Positions 7,139 through 14,688 of a stretch of 37,556 nucleotides of DNA are shown here, piece by piece. Position numbers and translations under genes: made by a program. Below the pieces are notes generated by a model. That model ran no database searches. It had not been told where the DNA came from and saw only the letters and a list, made by a program, of their open reading frames with translations. The stretch spans positions 1 to 37,556 of the forward strand of contig JAHZGF010000027.1 in NCBI GenBank assembly GCA_019420945.1. The letters are read 5' to 3'. Each line of letters opens with the position of its first letter. Position 1 is the stretch's first letter. Source of the DNA: Clostridiales bacterium (GTDB lineage: Bacteria; Bacillota; Clostridia; Oscillospirales; Oscillospiraceae).

Positions 7139-7527
7139 TCGATCTGGTACTCCGGGCGGGCTGCGCGGCGGCGGTGGGCAGTGTCTGCGCCTTGGCCCTG
7201 CGGCGCTATGTGCCGGAGCTGTCTCTGGTGCTGGGGGTAGTTACCGGCGGTGTAGTGCTGGTGTTGATGCTGGGTGCCTTCTCCCAGGTCCGGGAGGGGC
7301 TGGAGGTGTTGACAGGTTACGCCGGTCTGGACGAAACCCTGGTGGGGCCGGTCTACAAGGTGGTGGTCATCGCCATTCTGTCCCGGCTCACCAGCCAGAT
7401 CTGCCGGGATGCCGGGGAGGGCACCGTGGCCCTGTGCTGTGAATTGGCGGGCACCTTTGCCGCCCTGTGCGCCATTCTGCCCCTGCTGCGCCGGGTGATG
7501 GAACTGATCGGAGGGCTGATGGCATGA
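7135..7527 (+). CDS. spoIIIAD: stage III sporulation protein AD
   Basis: A 130-residue polytopic membrane protein with about four hydrophobic segments and a GPVYKVVVIAILSRLTSQIC stretch typical of SpoIIIAD, which is related to SpoIIIAC. Its ATG overlaps the spoIIIAC stop (ATGA), and its own stop overlaps the next start. It is a channel-complex component in the outer forespore membrane. Confidence 0.94.
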   Translation: MIDLVLRAGCAAAVGSVCALALRRYVPELSLVLGVVTGGVVLVLMLGAFSQVREGLEVLTGYAGLDETLVGPVYKVVVIAILSRLTSQICRDAGEGTVALCCELAGTFAALCAILPLLRRVMELIGGLMA

Positions 7528-8630
7528 GACGAAAGACAGTTCGGCTGCTGGGGTTGGTGCTGCTGCTGGCACTGCTGGTGCCCTGGGCCCGGGCAGAGGA
7601 CAGTTTGGAGGAGCAGCAGCGTGCCAGTCTGGATACCTCCAGTCTGGAGGAGGCAGCCCCGGACAGCCTGGATGGGGTGGGAGCCCTGGAACTGACGGAT
7701 TTGGGCCAGGGACTGGAGCGGTTGAAAGAATCGGTGTTGGGAGGAATACGGGATATTTTTATCTCGTCTGTGCGCAGCGCCGGGGCGTTGCTGCTCATTG
7801 TGCTGTTCTGCTCCCTGGCCGGGTCGGTGGGGGAGAGCGCCGGCGGTATGAGTGCCCAGGCGGTCCATCTTGCCGGGGCCGGCGGAGTGGCGCTGGTGGC
7901 ATTGGGAGATATGAATTCCCTCATCGGCCTGGGCCGGGAGACCATCCAAAGTTTAGCGGATTTTACCACCGTGTTGATTCCCACCATGACCATGGCTTCG
8001 GTGGCCAGCGGCAATGTGACCTCCGCCCCGGTCCGGCAGGCGGTCACCCTGCTGTTTTCCAACTTCTTGACCCGGCTCATCAGCCGGGTGCTGCTGCCCA
8101 TGACCTATGCCTACGCAGCGGGATGCGTGGCCTCGGCGGCATTGGAAAATGCCCGGCTTCAGCCACTGTGTAAGCTGCTGCGTTGGTGCATTGTCACCGT
8201 CCTTACTGCTATTTTGCTGGCCTATACCGGCTATCTGGCCATCGCAGGCAGCGTATCCTCGGCGGCGGACGCCACGGCGCTGAAGGCAGCCCATCTGGCC
8301 ATCTCCGGTATGATCCCGGTGGTGGGAGGCATCCTGTCCGATGCCACCGAGGCGGTGTTCTCCGGGGCCTCTGTCCTCCGTAACTCTGTGGGTATCTTTG
8401 GCGTGGTGGGGGTGTTGGGATTCTGTGCGGTGCCCTTTTTGCGGCTGGGGATTCAGTTCTTGCTCTATAAACTCTCCGCCGCTCTGAGCGCTACTCTTTC
8501 TGATCATCCTGCCGCCCGACTCATCCAGGACTTGAGCAGCGTGTTTGCCCTGGTGATGGGCATGGCCGGGGCCTGTGCCTTGGTTACGCTGCTGTCCCTG
8601 ATTTCTACGATTTCGGCGGTGATGCCATGA
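7524..8630 (+). CDS. spoIIIAE: stage III sporulation protein AE
   Basis: The start is ATG 7524, overlapping the spoIIIAD stop, with GGAGGG upstream; the frame stays open further 5' but those codons lie inside spoIIIAD. The 368-residue product starts MRRKTVRLLGL with a signal-type segment ending near ARA (residue 24), then a polar region, then six or more membrane helices. Features such as SGMIPVVGGILSDATEAV are typical of SpoIIIAE, the largest membrane subunit of the SpoIIIA complex and a likely core of the conduit. Confidence 0.95.
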   Translation: MRRKTVRLLGLVLLLALLVPWARAEDSLEEQQRASLDTSSLEEAAPDSLDGVGALELTDLGQGLERLKESVLGGIRDIFISSVRSAGALLLIVLFCSLAGSVGESAGGMSAQAVHLAGAGGVALVALGDMNSLIGLGRETIQSLADFTTVLIPTMTMASVASGNVTSAPVRQAVTLLFSNFLTRLISRVLLPMTYAYAAGCVASAALENARLQPLCKLLRWCIVTVLTAILLAYTGYLAIAGSVSSAADATALKAAHLAISGMIPVVGGILSDATEAVFSGASVLRNSVGIFGVVGVLGFCAVPFLRLGIQFLLYKLSAALSATLSDHPAARLIQDLSSVFALVMGMAGACALVTLLSLISTISAVMP

Positions 8631-9118
8631 CAGAGGCGGTCAGAAACTGGATTTTATCCATCTTGGCGGCGGCGCTGCTACTGAGTATTTTGGAGGCGGC
8701 TTCCCCAAAGGGGCCGGTGCGAAGTGTGGTCCGGCTGGCGGCGGGACTGGTGCTTTTTCTGGTGGTGGTTTCTCCGCTGGCAGCTGGATTACCTGACTGG
8801 ATCACCGGTGGACTCAGTGAAGAGTTGGCGTCGGTCTCCGTTTTTTCCGAGGATCTGGAGGAGACCAACGAAAGTTACCTGGAAACAATCATGTCCCAGC
8901 GTGCATCAGAATATATTGTGACACAGGCGGAGGAGATGGGACTGTCGCTGACGGCCAGTGTCACCTGTGAATGGACGGAGGAGGGGCTTCCGGTGCCCGC
9001 GGAAGCGGTGCTTCAGGGCGCAATATCGGAGCAGGAGCGGGAGGCCCTGTCCAACATCATCCAGGAGGAACTGGGCATTGCAAGGGAGCAAATCACCTAT
9101 GAGGAGGCGGCGTCTTGA
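8627..9118 (+). CDS. spoIIIAF: stage III sporulation protein AF
   Basis: A 163-residue protein with two N-terminal membrane helices (about 5-24 and 34-53) and a soluble domain of about 110 residues. Members have a ring-building-like fold and face the space between the two forespore membranes. It overlaps spoIIIAE by four bases (ATGA) and shares bases with the spoIIIAG start. Length and position match the family. Confidence 0.93.
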   Translation: MTEAVRNWILSILAAALLLSILEAASPKGPVRSVVRLAAGLVLFLVVVSPLAAGLPDWITGGLSEELASVSVFSEDLEETNESYLETIMSQRASEYIVTQAEEMGLSLTASVTCEWTEEGLPVPAEAVLQGAISEQEREALSNIIQEELGIAREQITYEEAAS

Positions 9119-9624
9119 GTGGAAAAATCGACTTTGCCAAGCTACAGCGTGTGCTGGGCAAATACAAGTTTGTGGCCCTCATCCTATGCCTGGGGGTGGT
9201 GTTGATGCTGCTTCCTGTCAGAGGAGACAACCAGAGCAACCTGACCCAGGCGGTGAGCCAGTCGGAGGAGGGAGAGCAGACCTTCGATCTGGAGGCACTG
9301 GAGCGCAGGATGGAGTCAGCCCTCTCGGAGATCAATGGAGTGGGGGAGGTCACGGTGGTGCTTTCCCTGCGCTCCAGCGGAGAGGATATCCTGGCCCAGG
9401 ACACCTCCGAGGGAACCACCAGTGACCGAGAGACGGTGATTGTGTCTACCGGCAGCGGTACGGAAGAGGCGGTCAGCGTCAAAACCATCTATCCGGAGTT
9501 CAAAGGAGCTCTGGTGATCTGTGAGGGGGCGGGAAATGCCAGCGTAAAATTAGAGGTGCTTCAGGCGGTTTCAGCGATCACCGGGCTCAGCTCGGATCAA
9601 ATTTCAATCTGTCAGAGAAAGTGA
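9115..9624 (+). CDS. spoIIIAG: stage III sporulation protein AG
   Basis: The start is TTG 9115, overlapping the spoIIIAF stop (TTGA). The 169-residue product has one membrane helix (about 20-36), then a linker and a ring-building-motif domain (LERRMESALSEINGVGEVTV onward) like those of type III secretion ring proteins. In Bacillus SpoIIIAG forms a large oligomeric ring between the membranes. Weak initiation by TTG may help set stoichiometry; that is inference. Confidence 0.94.
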   Translation: MSGKIDFAKLQRVLGKYKFVALILCLGVVLMLLPVRGDNQSNLTQAVSQSEEGEQTFDLEALERRMESALSEINGVGEVTVVLSLRSSGEDILAQDTSEGTTSDRETVIVSTGSGTEEAVSVKTIYPEFKGALVICEGAGNASVKLEVLQAVSAITGLSSDQISICQRK

Positions 9625-9635
9625 GTGTATGAAAG

Positions 9636-10220
9636 ATGAAAGTATGGAAAAGAAACGCGGTCGTGGCGGCCATCGTTCTGTTCGTCTGCGTGGCGGTCTA
9701 TCTGAACTGGTCCTACGGGCAGCGGGACACCGCCGCCTCTACAGACTTGCCCTCGGAGACCAAGACCTTGGGCGAGGCGGAACTGGTGGGAACCCAGGAG
9801 GATGTGACCACCGGTGCCTCGGATACAGAGAACATTGAGACGGTGTCCGAGGTACCTCAGGAGGATTACTTTGACTCCGCCCGGCTCTCTCGTCAGGAGG
9901 CCCGGGACGAGGCCTTGGCTATTCTGCAGGCCACGGTGGATGATCCCAACGCTGACGAGGCGGCCATTGCCTCCGCCAGTGAGAGTATCACCGCCATGGC
10001 CGATGCCACCACCACCGAGTCGGAGATCGAAAACCTGGTGGCCGCCAAGGGCTATGAGGACTGTGTGGCCTACATCGGGGATAACAGCGTCAGCGTAGTG
10101 GTGGCAGCTCCGGAAGAAGGGCTGCAGGCCGCTGACGTGGCCAAAATCACCGATATTGTGCTGGGTCAGACCACCTTTTCCGCAGATCAGGTGAAGGTAA
10201 TGGATGCTGCCGAAGAGTGA
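9636..10220 (+). CDS. spoIIIAH: stage III sporulation protein AH
   Basis: A 194-residue protein with a single membrane helix (about 7-24) and a C-terminal YscJ/FliF-like ring-building domain, the mother-cell partner of forespore SpoIIQ. An in-frame TGA at 9630-9632 fixes ATG 9636 as the first possible start; an overlapping ATG at 9629 is in another frame. The acidic Ser/Thr-rich linker (about 30-80) is longer than the minimum. It is the last gene of the operon. No SpoIIQ gene lies in this window. Confidence 0.94.
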   Translation: MKVWKRNAVVAAIVLFVCVAVYLNWSYGQRDTAASTDLPSETKTLGEAELVGTQEDVTTGASDTENIETVSEVPQEDYFDSARLSRQEARDEALAILQATVDDPNADEAAIASASESITAMADATTTESEIENLVAAKGYEDCVAYIGDNSVSVVVAAPEEGLQAADVAKITDIVLGQTTFSADQVKVMDAAEE

Positions 10221-10236
10221 TAATCCGGTGAAGTCT

Positions 10237-10280
10237 TGAAAGAGACCCCTGCCGCCAGAGAGCGGGAGGGGCCTCTTTCA
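10237..10280 (+). terminator. hairpin at the end of the spoIIIA operon
   Basis: TGAAAGAG (10237-10244) pairs with CTCTTTCA (10273-10280), with further imperfect GC-rich pairing inside. There is no proper T-run after it (CTTCAAATTT), so termination may be partial. Confidence 0.5.
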
Positions 10281-10313
10281 CTTCAAATTTCCTGGCTGAG
10301 GGTGAGAAACCAC

Positions 10314-10341
10314 TTGTTTTTTTGGCTTCTTGTGTTACAAT
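10314..10341 (+). promoter_or_regulatory. promoter of the asp23 gene
   Basis: TTGTTT (10314-10319), a 16-base spacer and TACAAT (10336-10341), extended by TGT directly before it. The predicted start is near 10348, about 34 bases before the ATG. Sigma-A type. Confidence 0.6.
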
Positions 10342-10381
10342 AAAACAAAGTATTGGATTCAATTGCAGGAGGGCATCCACC

Positions 10382-10747
10382 ATGAGCGAGAACAAAGAAT
10401 ATGTCACTCACATCCAGGACCAGAGCAATGTCCACATCTCCCAGGAGGCCATCTGCACTGTAGCCGCTGTGGCCGCCGTTGAGGTGGAGGGTGTCGCGGG
10501 CCTGTCCAATCTGGGCAGCGATATTGCCGGCATCGCGGGTAAGAAGAACCTCTCCCGGGCGATTCGCCTTCACAGCGAAGAGGACCGGCTGGATATCGAC
10601 CTGTCGCTGCTGGTGAAGTTCGGCATCAACATCCAGGCTGTGGCTAAGACGGTCCAGGAGGCTGTGATGACCAGCGTGGAATCTGTGATCGGCCTCAATG
10701 TGGGAGCGGTCAATGTCCATGTCTCCGGCATCGCCTTTGATAAATAA
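10382..10747 (+). CDS. Asp23/Gls24 family envelope stress protein
   Basis: The start is ATG 10382, after GGAGGG (10368-10373); the frame continues upstream but has no ribosome site. The 121-residue protein carries the Asp23 pattern: HISQEAICTVAAVAAVEVEG, a central SLLVKFGINIQAVAKTVQEA helix-strand unit, and a terminal GAVNVHVSGI strand. Members are small, abundant, cytosolic or membrane-associated proteins linked to envelope stress; the exact role is open. It lies directly before nusB, as yqhY does in Bacillus subtilis, so it is probably the YqhY counterpart. The accB and accC genes that precede yqhY there are missing. Confidence 0.9.
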   Translation: MSENKEYVTHIQDQSNVHISQEAICTVAAVAAVEVEGVAGLSNLGSDIAGIAGKKNLSRAIRLHSEEDRLDIDLSLLVKFGINIQAVAKTVQEAVMTSVESVIGLNVGAVNVHVSGIAFDK

Positions 10748-10776
10748 GCTGAAACGCTGTATATTCAGTGACTTCT

Positions 10777-10808
10777 GCGGGGTGGCCCAACAGCCACCCC
10801 GCTTTCTT
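10777..10808 (+). terminator. terminator after asp23
   Basis: GCGGGGTGGC (10777-10786) and GCCACCCCGC (10793-10802) form a perfect 10-bp stem with a 6-base loop, followed by TTTCTT. Confidence 0.85.
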
Positions 10809-10819
10809 GGCCTTAAGTC

Positions 10820-10848
10820 TTTTCAAATGCCGGAAAAAAGTGTATAAT
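10820..10848 (+). promoter_or_regulatory. promoter of the nusB-recN operon
   Basis: TTTTCA (10820-10825), a 17-base spacer and a perfect TATAAT (10843-10848). The start is predicted near 10855, about 65 bases ahead of nusB. No other terminator or strong promoter is seen up to recN, so ten genes may depend mainly on it. Confidence 0.65.
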
Positions 10849-10918
10849 ATATCAAATTTAGAGATTTGAATAAACCATGTATATAAATGCTATATACGAT
10901 GGGAATGGGGGAAACAAC

Positions 10919-11368
10919 ATGACCAGAACAGCAGCCAGAGAGATCGCCGTACATTTGGCCTACGAGTTGGGCTACTGCGGCTGCTCCGTGGAAGAATTCC
11001 TGGAGAAAAAACTGAGCCAGGACTATTTTGCCGACATGGCGGAGGCGGACGAGCTCTACAAAGAGTATCCGGATGACGAACAGCTCCAGTATATCCGCTC
11101 TGTGGTCGAGGGTGTGAGCCGCCACGGCTATGAACTGGACCGGGACATTGAGCGCTACGCGGTGGGCTGGAAGTTCAACCGTCTGCCCCGGGTGGCCACC
11201 GCCATCATGCGGGTGGCTATGTTTGAGATTCTCTATCTGCCGGAGGTGCCCAATGGGGCCGCCATCAACGAGGCGGTGGAGATCGCCAAGCACTATGAGG
11301 ACGATAAGGTGGTCTCCTTCATCAACGGCATCCTGGGATCCTTCGTCCGCTCCGAGTGCGGGGAATGA
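10919..11368 (+). CDS. nusB: transcription antitermination factor NusB
   Basis: The 149-residue protein is all-helical, with TRTAAREIAVHLAYELGY at the N-terminus and AINEAVEIAKHYEDDKVVSF near the C-terminus, the helix-bundle pattern of NusB. NusB binds BoxA RNA with NusE (S10) in antitermination complexes, mainly on rRNA operons. I chose ATG 10919 with GGGGGA upstream over the in-frame ATG 10877, which has no ribosome site and would add 14 non-conserved residues. The stop overlaps the next gene's ATG. Confidence 0.93.
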   Translation: MTRTAAREIAVHLAYELGYCGCSVEEFLEKKLSQDYFADMAEADELYKEYPDDEQLQYIRSVVEGVSRHGYELDRDIERYAVGWKFNRLPRVATAIMRVAMFEILYLPEVPNGAAINEAVEIAKHYEDDKVVSFINGILGSFVRSECGE

Positions 11369-12300
11369 CCGCGGTTCTGGGGCTGGACACCAGCAACTAC
11401 ACCACCTCCGCCGCCGTCTACCGCTCCGACGGCACCGGATATAACGCCGGTCGGCTGCTGGATGTGCCGGAGGGAGCCCTGGGCCTGCGGCAGAGCGACG
11501 CCCTCTATCAGCATGTGCGCCGGCTGCCTGGGCAAATTGCCCGGCTGCGGGAGGCTGGAATGCTGGAGGGTCTGGCCGCTGTAGGAGCCAGCACCGCCCC
11601 CCGGGCGGTGGAGGGCTCCTATATGCCCTGCTTTTTGGCGGGAGAGTCCCAGGCAAAGGTACTTTCGGATGTGCTGGGGGTGCCTTTTTTCGCTTGTTCC
11701 CATCAGCAGGGGCATGTGGCCGCAGCCTGCTGGAGTGCCGGACGGCCCCAGCTGCTGGACCAGAGCTTTCTCACCTGGCACCTGTCCGGCGGCACCACGG
11801 AGCTGCTGCTGGCCCAGCCGGTGGAGGATATGCCCCAGATGACCATTCTGGGCTGCACCGAGGACATCTCCGCCGGCCAGCTCATCGACCGGACCGGTCG
11901 GATGCTGGACTTGGCGTTTCCCTGCGGTAAGGCCCTGGACGCCCTGGCCGCTGAGAGTGACAGCCGGGATCTGTTCCGGGTCAAACTCCGGGGGCTGAAC
12001 TTCTCCCTGTCCGGGGTGGAAAACCAGGTCAGACAGCGCATTGACCGGGGGACAAGCCCGGCAGATGTGGCCAAATTCACGCTGAATACCGTGGCGGATC
12101 TGGTGTACCGGGTCACCCAGGCGGCCCAAAAGGCCCACCCGGGGCTGCCGGTGCTCTGTTCCGGGGGCGTGGCCTCCAACAGTCTGCTGAGAAACAGAAT
12201 GGAGGGGGCACTGTTCGCCGAGCCTCAATACTCCACCGACAATGCCATGGGTGTGGCGATTTTGACCCACCGGGCACTGGAAAGGGGGCGCCTCGGATGA
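11365..12300 (+). CDS. TsaD/Kae1-like (peptidase M22 family) protein
   Basis: The 311-residue protein has the ASKHA-type architecture of the Kae1/TsaD family: LGLDTSNYTTSAA near the start, HQQGH (an HxxxH metal-binding motif), LSGGTTELL, and a C-terminal CSGGVASNSLLRNRM. TsaD makes the threonylcarbamoyl modification of tRNA position A37, but this gene is shorter than usual TsaD (about 340) and divergent, so it may be a second, Clostridia-specific paralogue. A GTG at 11356 is an alternative start; ATG 11365 overlaps the nusB stop. It lies between nusB and xseA, where Bacillus has folD. Enzyme activity not established from sequence. Confidence 0.8.
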   Translation: MTAVLGLDTSNYTTSAAVYRSDGTGYNAGRLLDVPEGALGLRQSDALYQHVRRLPGQIARLREAGMLEGLAAVGASTAPRAVEGSYMPCFLAGESQAKVLSDVLGVPFFACSHQQGHVAAACWSAGRPQLLDQSFLTWHLSGGTTELLLAQPVEDMPQMTILGCTEDISAGQLIDRTGRMLDLAFPCGKALDALAAESDSRDLFRVKLRGLNFSLSGVENQVRQRIDRGTSPADVAKFTLNTVADLVYRVTQAAQKAHPGLPVLCSGGVASNSLLRNRMEGALFAEPQYSTDNAMGVAILTHRALERGRLG

Positions 12301-13541
12301 GCGGCTTTGCCGTGGAACCCCAGGTACTGACCGTCAGTCAGCTCAACCAATATCTGAAATCCCGCTTCGATGCTGACCCCAATCTGGGGAGTGTGGCTAT
12401 TCGGGGTGAGATTTCCAACTATAAAAAATACCCCTCCGGCCACCACTATTTTTCTCTGAAGGATGCCAACGGGGTGCTCAGCTGTGTCATGTTTCGTTCT
12501 GCGGCCCAGCACCTGCGCTTTCAGCCGGAGAACGGTGTGCAGGTGGTGGCCTTTGGCCGGGTGACGGTATTCCCCCGGGACGGTCGTTATCAGCTCTATG
12601 TGGATCTGCTGGCTGCCGACGGGGTGGGAGATCTGCACGCCGCCTTCGAACAGCTGAAACAGAAGTTGGACGCTGAAGGCCTGTTCCAACAGAGCCATAA
12701 AAAACCCATTCCCACCTGTCCCGGCCGGGTGGCCCTGATTACTTCCGGGGCCGGAGCGGCAGTGCGGGATATGATCCGGATTCTGGGGGCCCGGTGGCCC
12801 ATGACCAAGGTGCTGGTGCTGCCGGTGCAGGTCCAGGGAGAGCGGGCGCCCCGGGAGATGGTCGGTGCCCTGGCCTATGCCAACCGCTGGCAGGTGGCCG
12901 ACCTCATCATTATCGGCCGGGGCGGAGGCTCCATTGAAGATCTGTGGGCCTTTAATGACGAGGGACTGGCCCGGGCCATCTATGACTCGGAAATTCCCGT
13001 GATTTCCGCCGTGGGCCATGAGCCCGACGTGACCATCTCCGACTATGTGGCGGACCTGCGGGCTGCCACCCCCTCCAATGCCGCCGAACTGGCGGTGCCG
13101 GATCAGAACGAAGTCTATGCCCGGCTTAATCAGCTGCGGCAGCGGCTGGGCCGGGTGGTGCAGGATCGGGTGCGCCGGGAAAAACAGCGGCTTTTGCCTC
13201 TGGCCCAAAGCCGGGCACTGCAGAATCCCCTGGCATACGTCCAGGAAAAACAGCTGCTGCTGGATCGGCAGCAGGACCGGCTGCGCTCTGCTTTGGAGCG
13301 GGACGTAGCCAAGCAGCGGGCGAGCTTCGCCGCCCTCTGCGCCGCTCTGGACTCCCTGAGCCCCTTGAAGGTGCTCTCCCGGGGTTATGCCCTGGCCCAG
13401 ACACCGGGCGGAAAGGTGATTACCGGGGTGGAGCAGACGGCGGTGGGAGACCGCATTGAATTGACGCTGAGCGACGGAAGGCTTGGCTGTACCGTGACAG
13501 AGAGGATGCAAACCAATGGCAGCAAAGAAGAAAACCTTTGA
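12297..13541 (+). CDS. xseA: exodeoxyribonuclease VII large subunit
   Basis: A 414-residue protein with an N-terminal OB fold (about 5-105; VSQLNQYLKSRF, IRGEISNYKKYPSGHHYF) followed by the catalytic domain with GRGGGSIEDLWAFNDE and SAVGHEPDVTISDYVADLRA, then long coiled-coil helices and a short C-terminal domain (LSRGYAL). With XseB it degrades single-stranded DNA from both ends into oligonucleotides in the cytosol. ATGA overlap with the upstream gene and a 26-base overlap with xseB indicate tight coupling. Confidence 0.97.
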   Translation: MSGFAVEPQVLTVSQLNQYLKSRFDADPNLGSVAIRGEISNYKKYPSGHHYFSLKDANGVLSCVMFRSAAQHLRFQPENGVQVVAFGRVTVFPRDGRYQLYVDLLAADGVGDLHAAFEQLKQKLDAEGLFQQSHKKPIPTCPGRVALITSGAGAAVRDMIRILGARWPMTKVLVLPVQVQGERAPREMVGALAYANRWQVADLIIIGRGGGSIEDLWAFNDEGLARAIYDSEIPVISAVGHEPDVTISDYVADLRAATPSNAAELAVPDQNEVYARLNQLRQRLGRVVQDRVRREKQRLLPLAQSRALQNPLAYVQEKQLLLDRQQDRLRSALERDVAKQRASFAALCAALDSLSPLKVLSRGYALAQTPGGKVITGVEQTAVGDRIELTLSDGRLGCTVTERMQTNGSKEENL

Positions 13542-13749
13542 GGAATCTATGCAGCGGCTGGAGGAGATTGTCTCCCAGCTGGAAAAGGGTGAAGCCCCTC
13601 TGGAGGAGTCGTTGGCCCTCTTTGAAGAGGGAATGAAGCTGGCTGCGGACTGCGGCAAAAAGCTGGACCAGGCGGAGCAGGCTGTGGTGCGGCTGGTGAA
13701 GGGAGCCGAAGGGGCCCCGGAGGAAGTGCCCATGGAGGTGGAAGACTGA
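13516..13749 (+). CDS. xseB: exodeoxyribonuclease VII small subunit
   Basis: A 77-residue helical protein with the XseB signature TFEESMQRLEEIVSQLEKGE and PLEESLALFEEGM. It binds the coiled-coil arms of XseA in several copies per large subunit. The start lies inside the 3' end of xseA, and the stop shares a base with the next ATG. The C-terminal 15 residues are acidic and variable. Confidence 0.96.
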   Translation: MAAKKKTFEESMQRLEEIVSQLEKGEAPLEESLALFEEGMKLAADCGKKLDQAEQAVVRLVKGAEGAPEEVPMEVED

Positions 13750-14624
13750 TGGACATTCGCCGCCAGCTGGAAGAGCTGCGTCTCCGGGTGGATGAGGCCT
13801 TGTCCGGATATTTTCAGGAGCAGGTGCCCTACGGCACGTTGTATCGGGCCATGTCTTACAGCCTCACTGCCGGCGGCAAGCGGGTCCGGCCCATCCTGAC
13901 CATGCAGTTCTGCCAGGCCGCCGGGGGAGACCCAGACCAGGCGCTGACCCTGGGCTGCGGTGTGGAGATGCTTCACACCTATTCTCTGATCCATGACGAC
14001 CTGCCCTGTATGGACAACGACGATCTGCGCCGGGGCAAGCCCACCAACCATGTGATGTTTGGGGAAGCCAATGCGGTTTTGGCGGGAGATGCCCTGCAGA
14101 CCGCCGCCTTTGAGGTGGTGTTGTCCTCAAATCTTCCCGCAGAGGTCCGGGCTGCCGCCGCATTAGAGCTGGCCCGGAGCGCCGGCCGGGACGGTATGTG
14201 CGCCGGCCAGGTGCTGGACATGGAGGGGGAGCAGCGTCCCCTCTCTTTGGAGGAGCTTCAGCTGGTGCACCGGAAAAAGACCGGCGCTCTGTTGGAGGCA
14301 GCCTGTGTCATGGGGGTCATCGCCGCCCAGGGTTCCCAGGAGATGCTGCAGGCGGCCCGGGCCTATGCTGCCCAGATCGGACTGGCTTTCCAGATCCGGG
14401 ATGATCTGCTGGACCATATCTCCACCACCGAGGAACTGGGTAAGCCGGTGGGCAGCGACGAGGCCAATCATAAGACCACCTTCTATACGCTGCTGGGTGA
14501 ACAGCGCTGCCAGGAGCTGATTCTGGAGTGTACCCAACAGGCCAAGCAGGCGGTGCGGACCGCCTTTGCCGACAGTGAGTTCCTCTGTGCCATGGCGGAT
14601 TGGTTGGCTCAGCGGAAAAATTAA
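13749..14624 (+). CDS. ispA: polyprenyl synthetase, farnesyl/geranyl diphosphate synthase
   Basis: A 291-residue all-helical prenyltransferase that condenses dimethylallyl or geranyl diphosphate with isopentenyl diphosphate. The first Asp-rich motif is DDLPCMDNDD (DDx4D type, short-chain bacterial class), the second is QIRDDLLD, and GKRVRP binds diphosphate. The position directly before dxs makes this an isoprenoid unit, feeding quinone, undecaprenyl and tRNA prenylation pools. Product chain length is inferred. Confidence 0.94.
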   Translation: MDIRRQLEELRLRVDEALSGYFQEQVPYGTLYRAMSYSLTAGGKRVRPILTMQFCQAAGGDPDQALTLGCGVEMLHTYSLIHDDLPCMDNDDLRRGKPTNHVMFGEANAVLAGDALQTAAFEVVLSSNLPAEVRAAAALELARSAGRDGMCAGQVLDMEGEQRPLSLEELQLVHRKKTGALLEAACVMGVIAAQGSQEMLQAARAYAAQIGLAFQIRDDLLDHISTTEELGKPVGSDEANHKTTFYTLLGEQRCQELILECTQQAKQAVRTAFADSEFLCAMADWLAQRKN

Positions 14625-14644
14625 CCTAAATCAGAAAAAGCGGC

Positions 14645-14667
14645 CTCCCGGGCCGGAAGCCCGGGAG
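14645..14667 (+). other. hairpin between ispA and dxs
   Basis: CTCCCGGG (14645-14652) and CCCGGGAG (14660-14667) form an 8-bp stem with a 7-base loop, about 21 bases before the dxs ATG. No T-run follows. It could be an RNA processing or partial attenuation site; function unknown. Confidence 0.4.
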
Positions 14668-14688
14668 AGATTCGATCAAAGGGAGAGG

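Noticed and set aside
12225..14051. 608-codon minus-strand open frame across xseA, xseB and ispA
   Set aside because: It is a shadow of three well-recognised coupled genes; composition is not protein-like.
14566..14688. N-terminal extension of Dxs from an ATG inside ispA
   Set aside because: It would overlap ispA and adds non-conserved residues; ATG 14689 has a good ribosome site and gives the family length.
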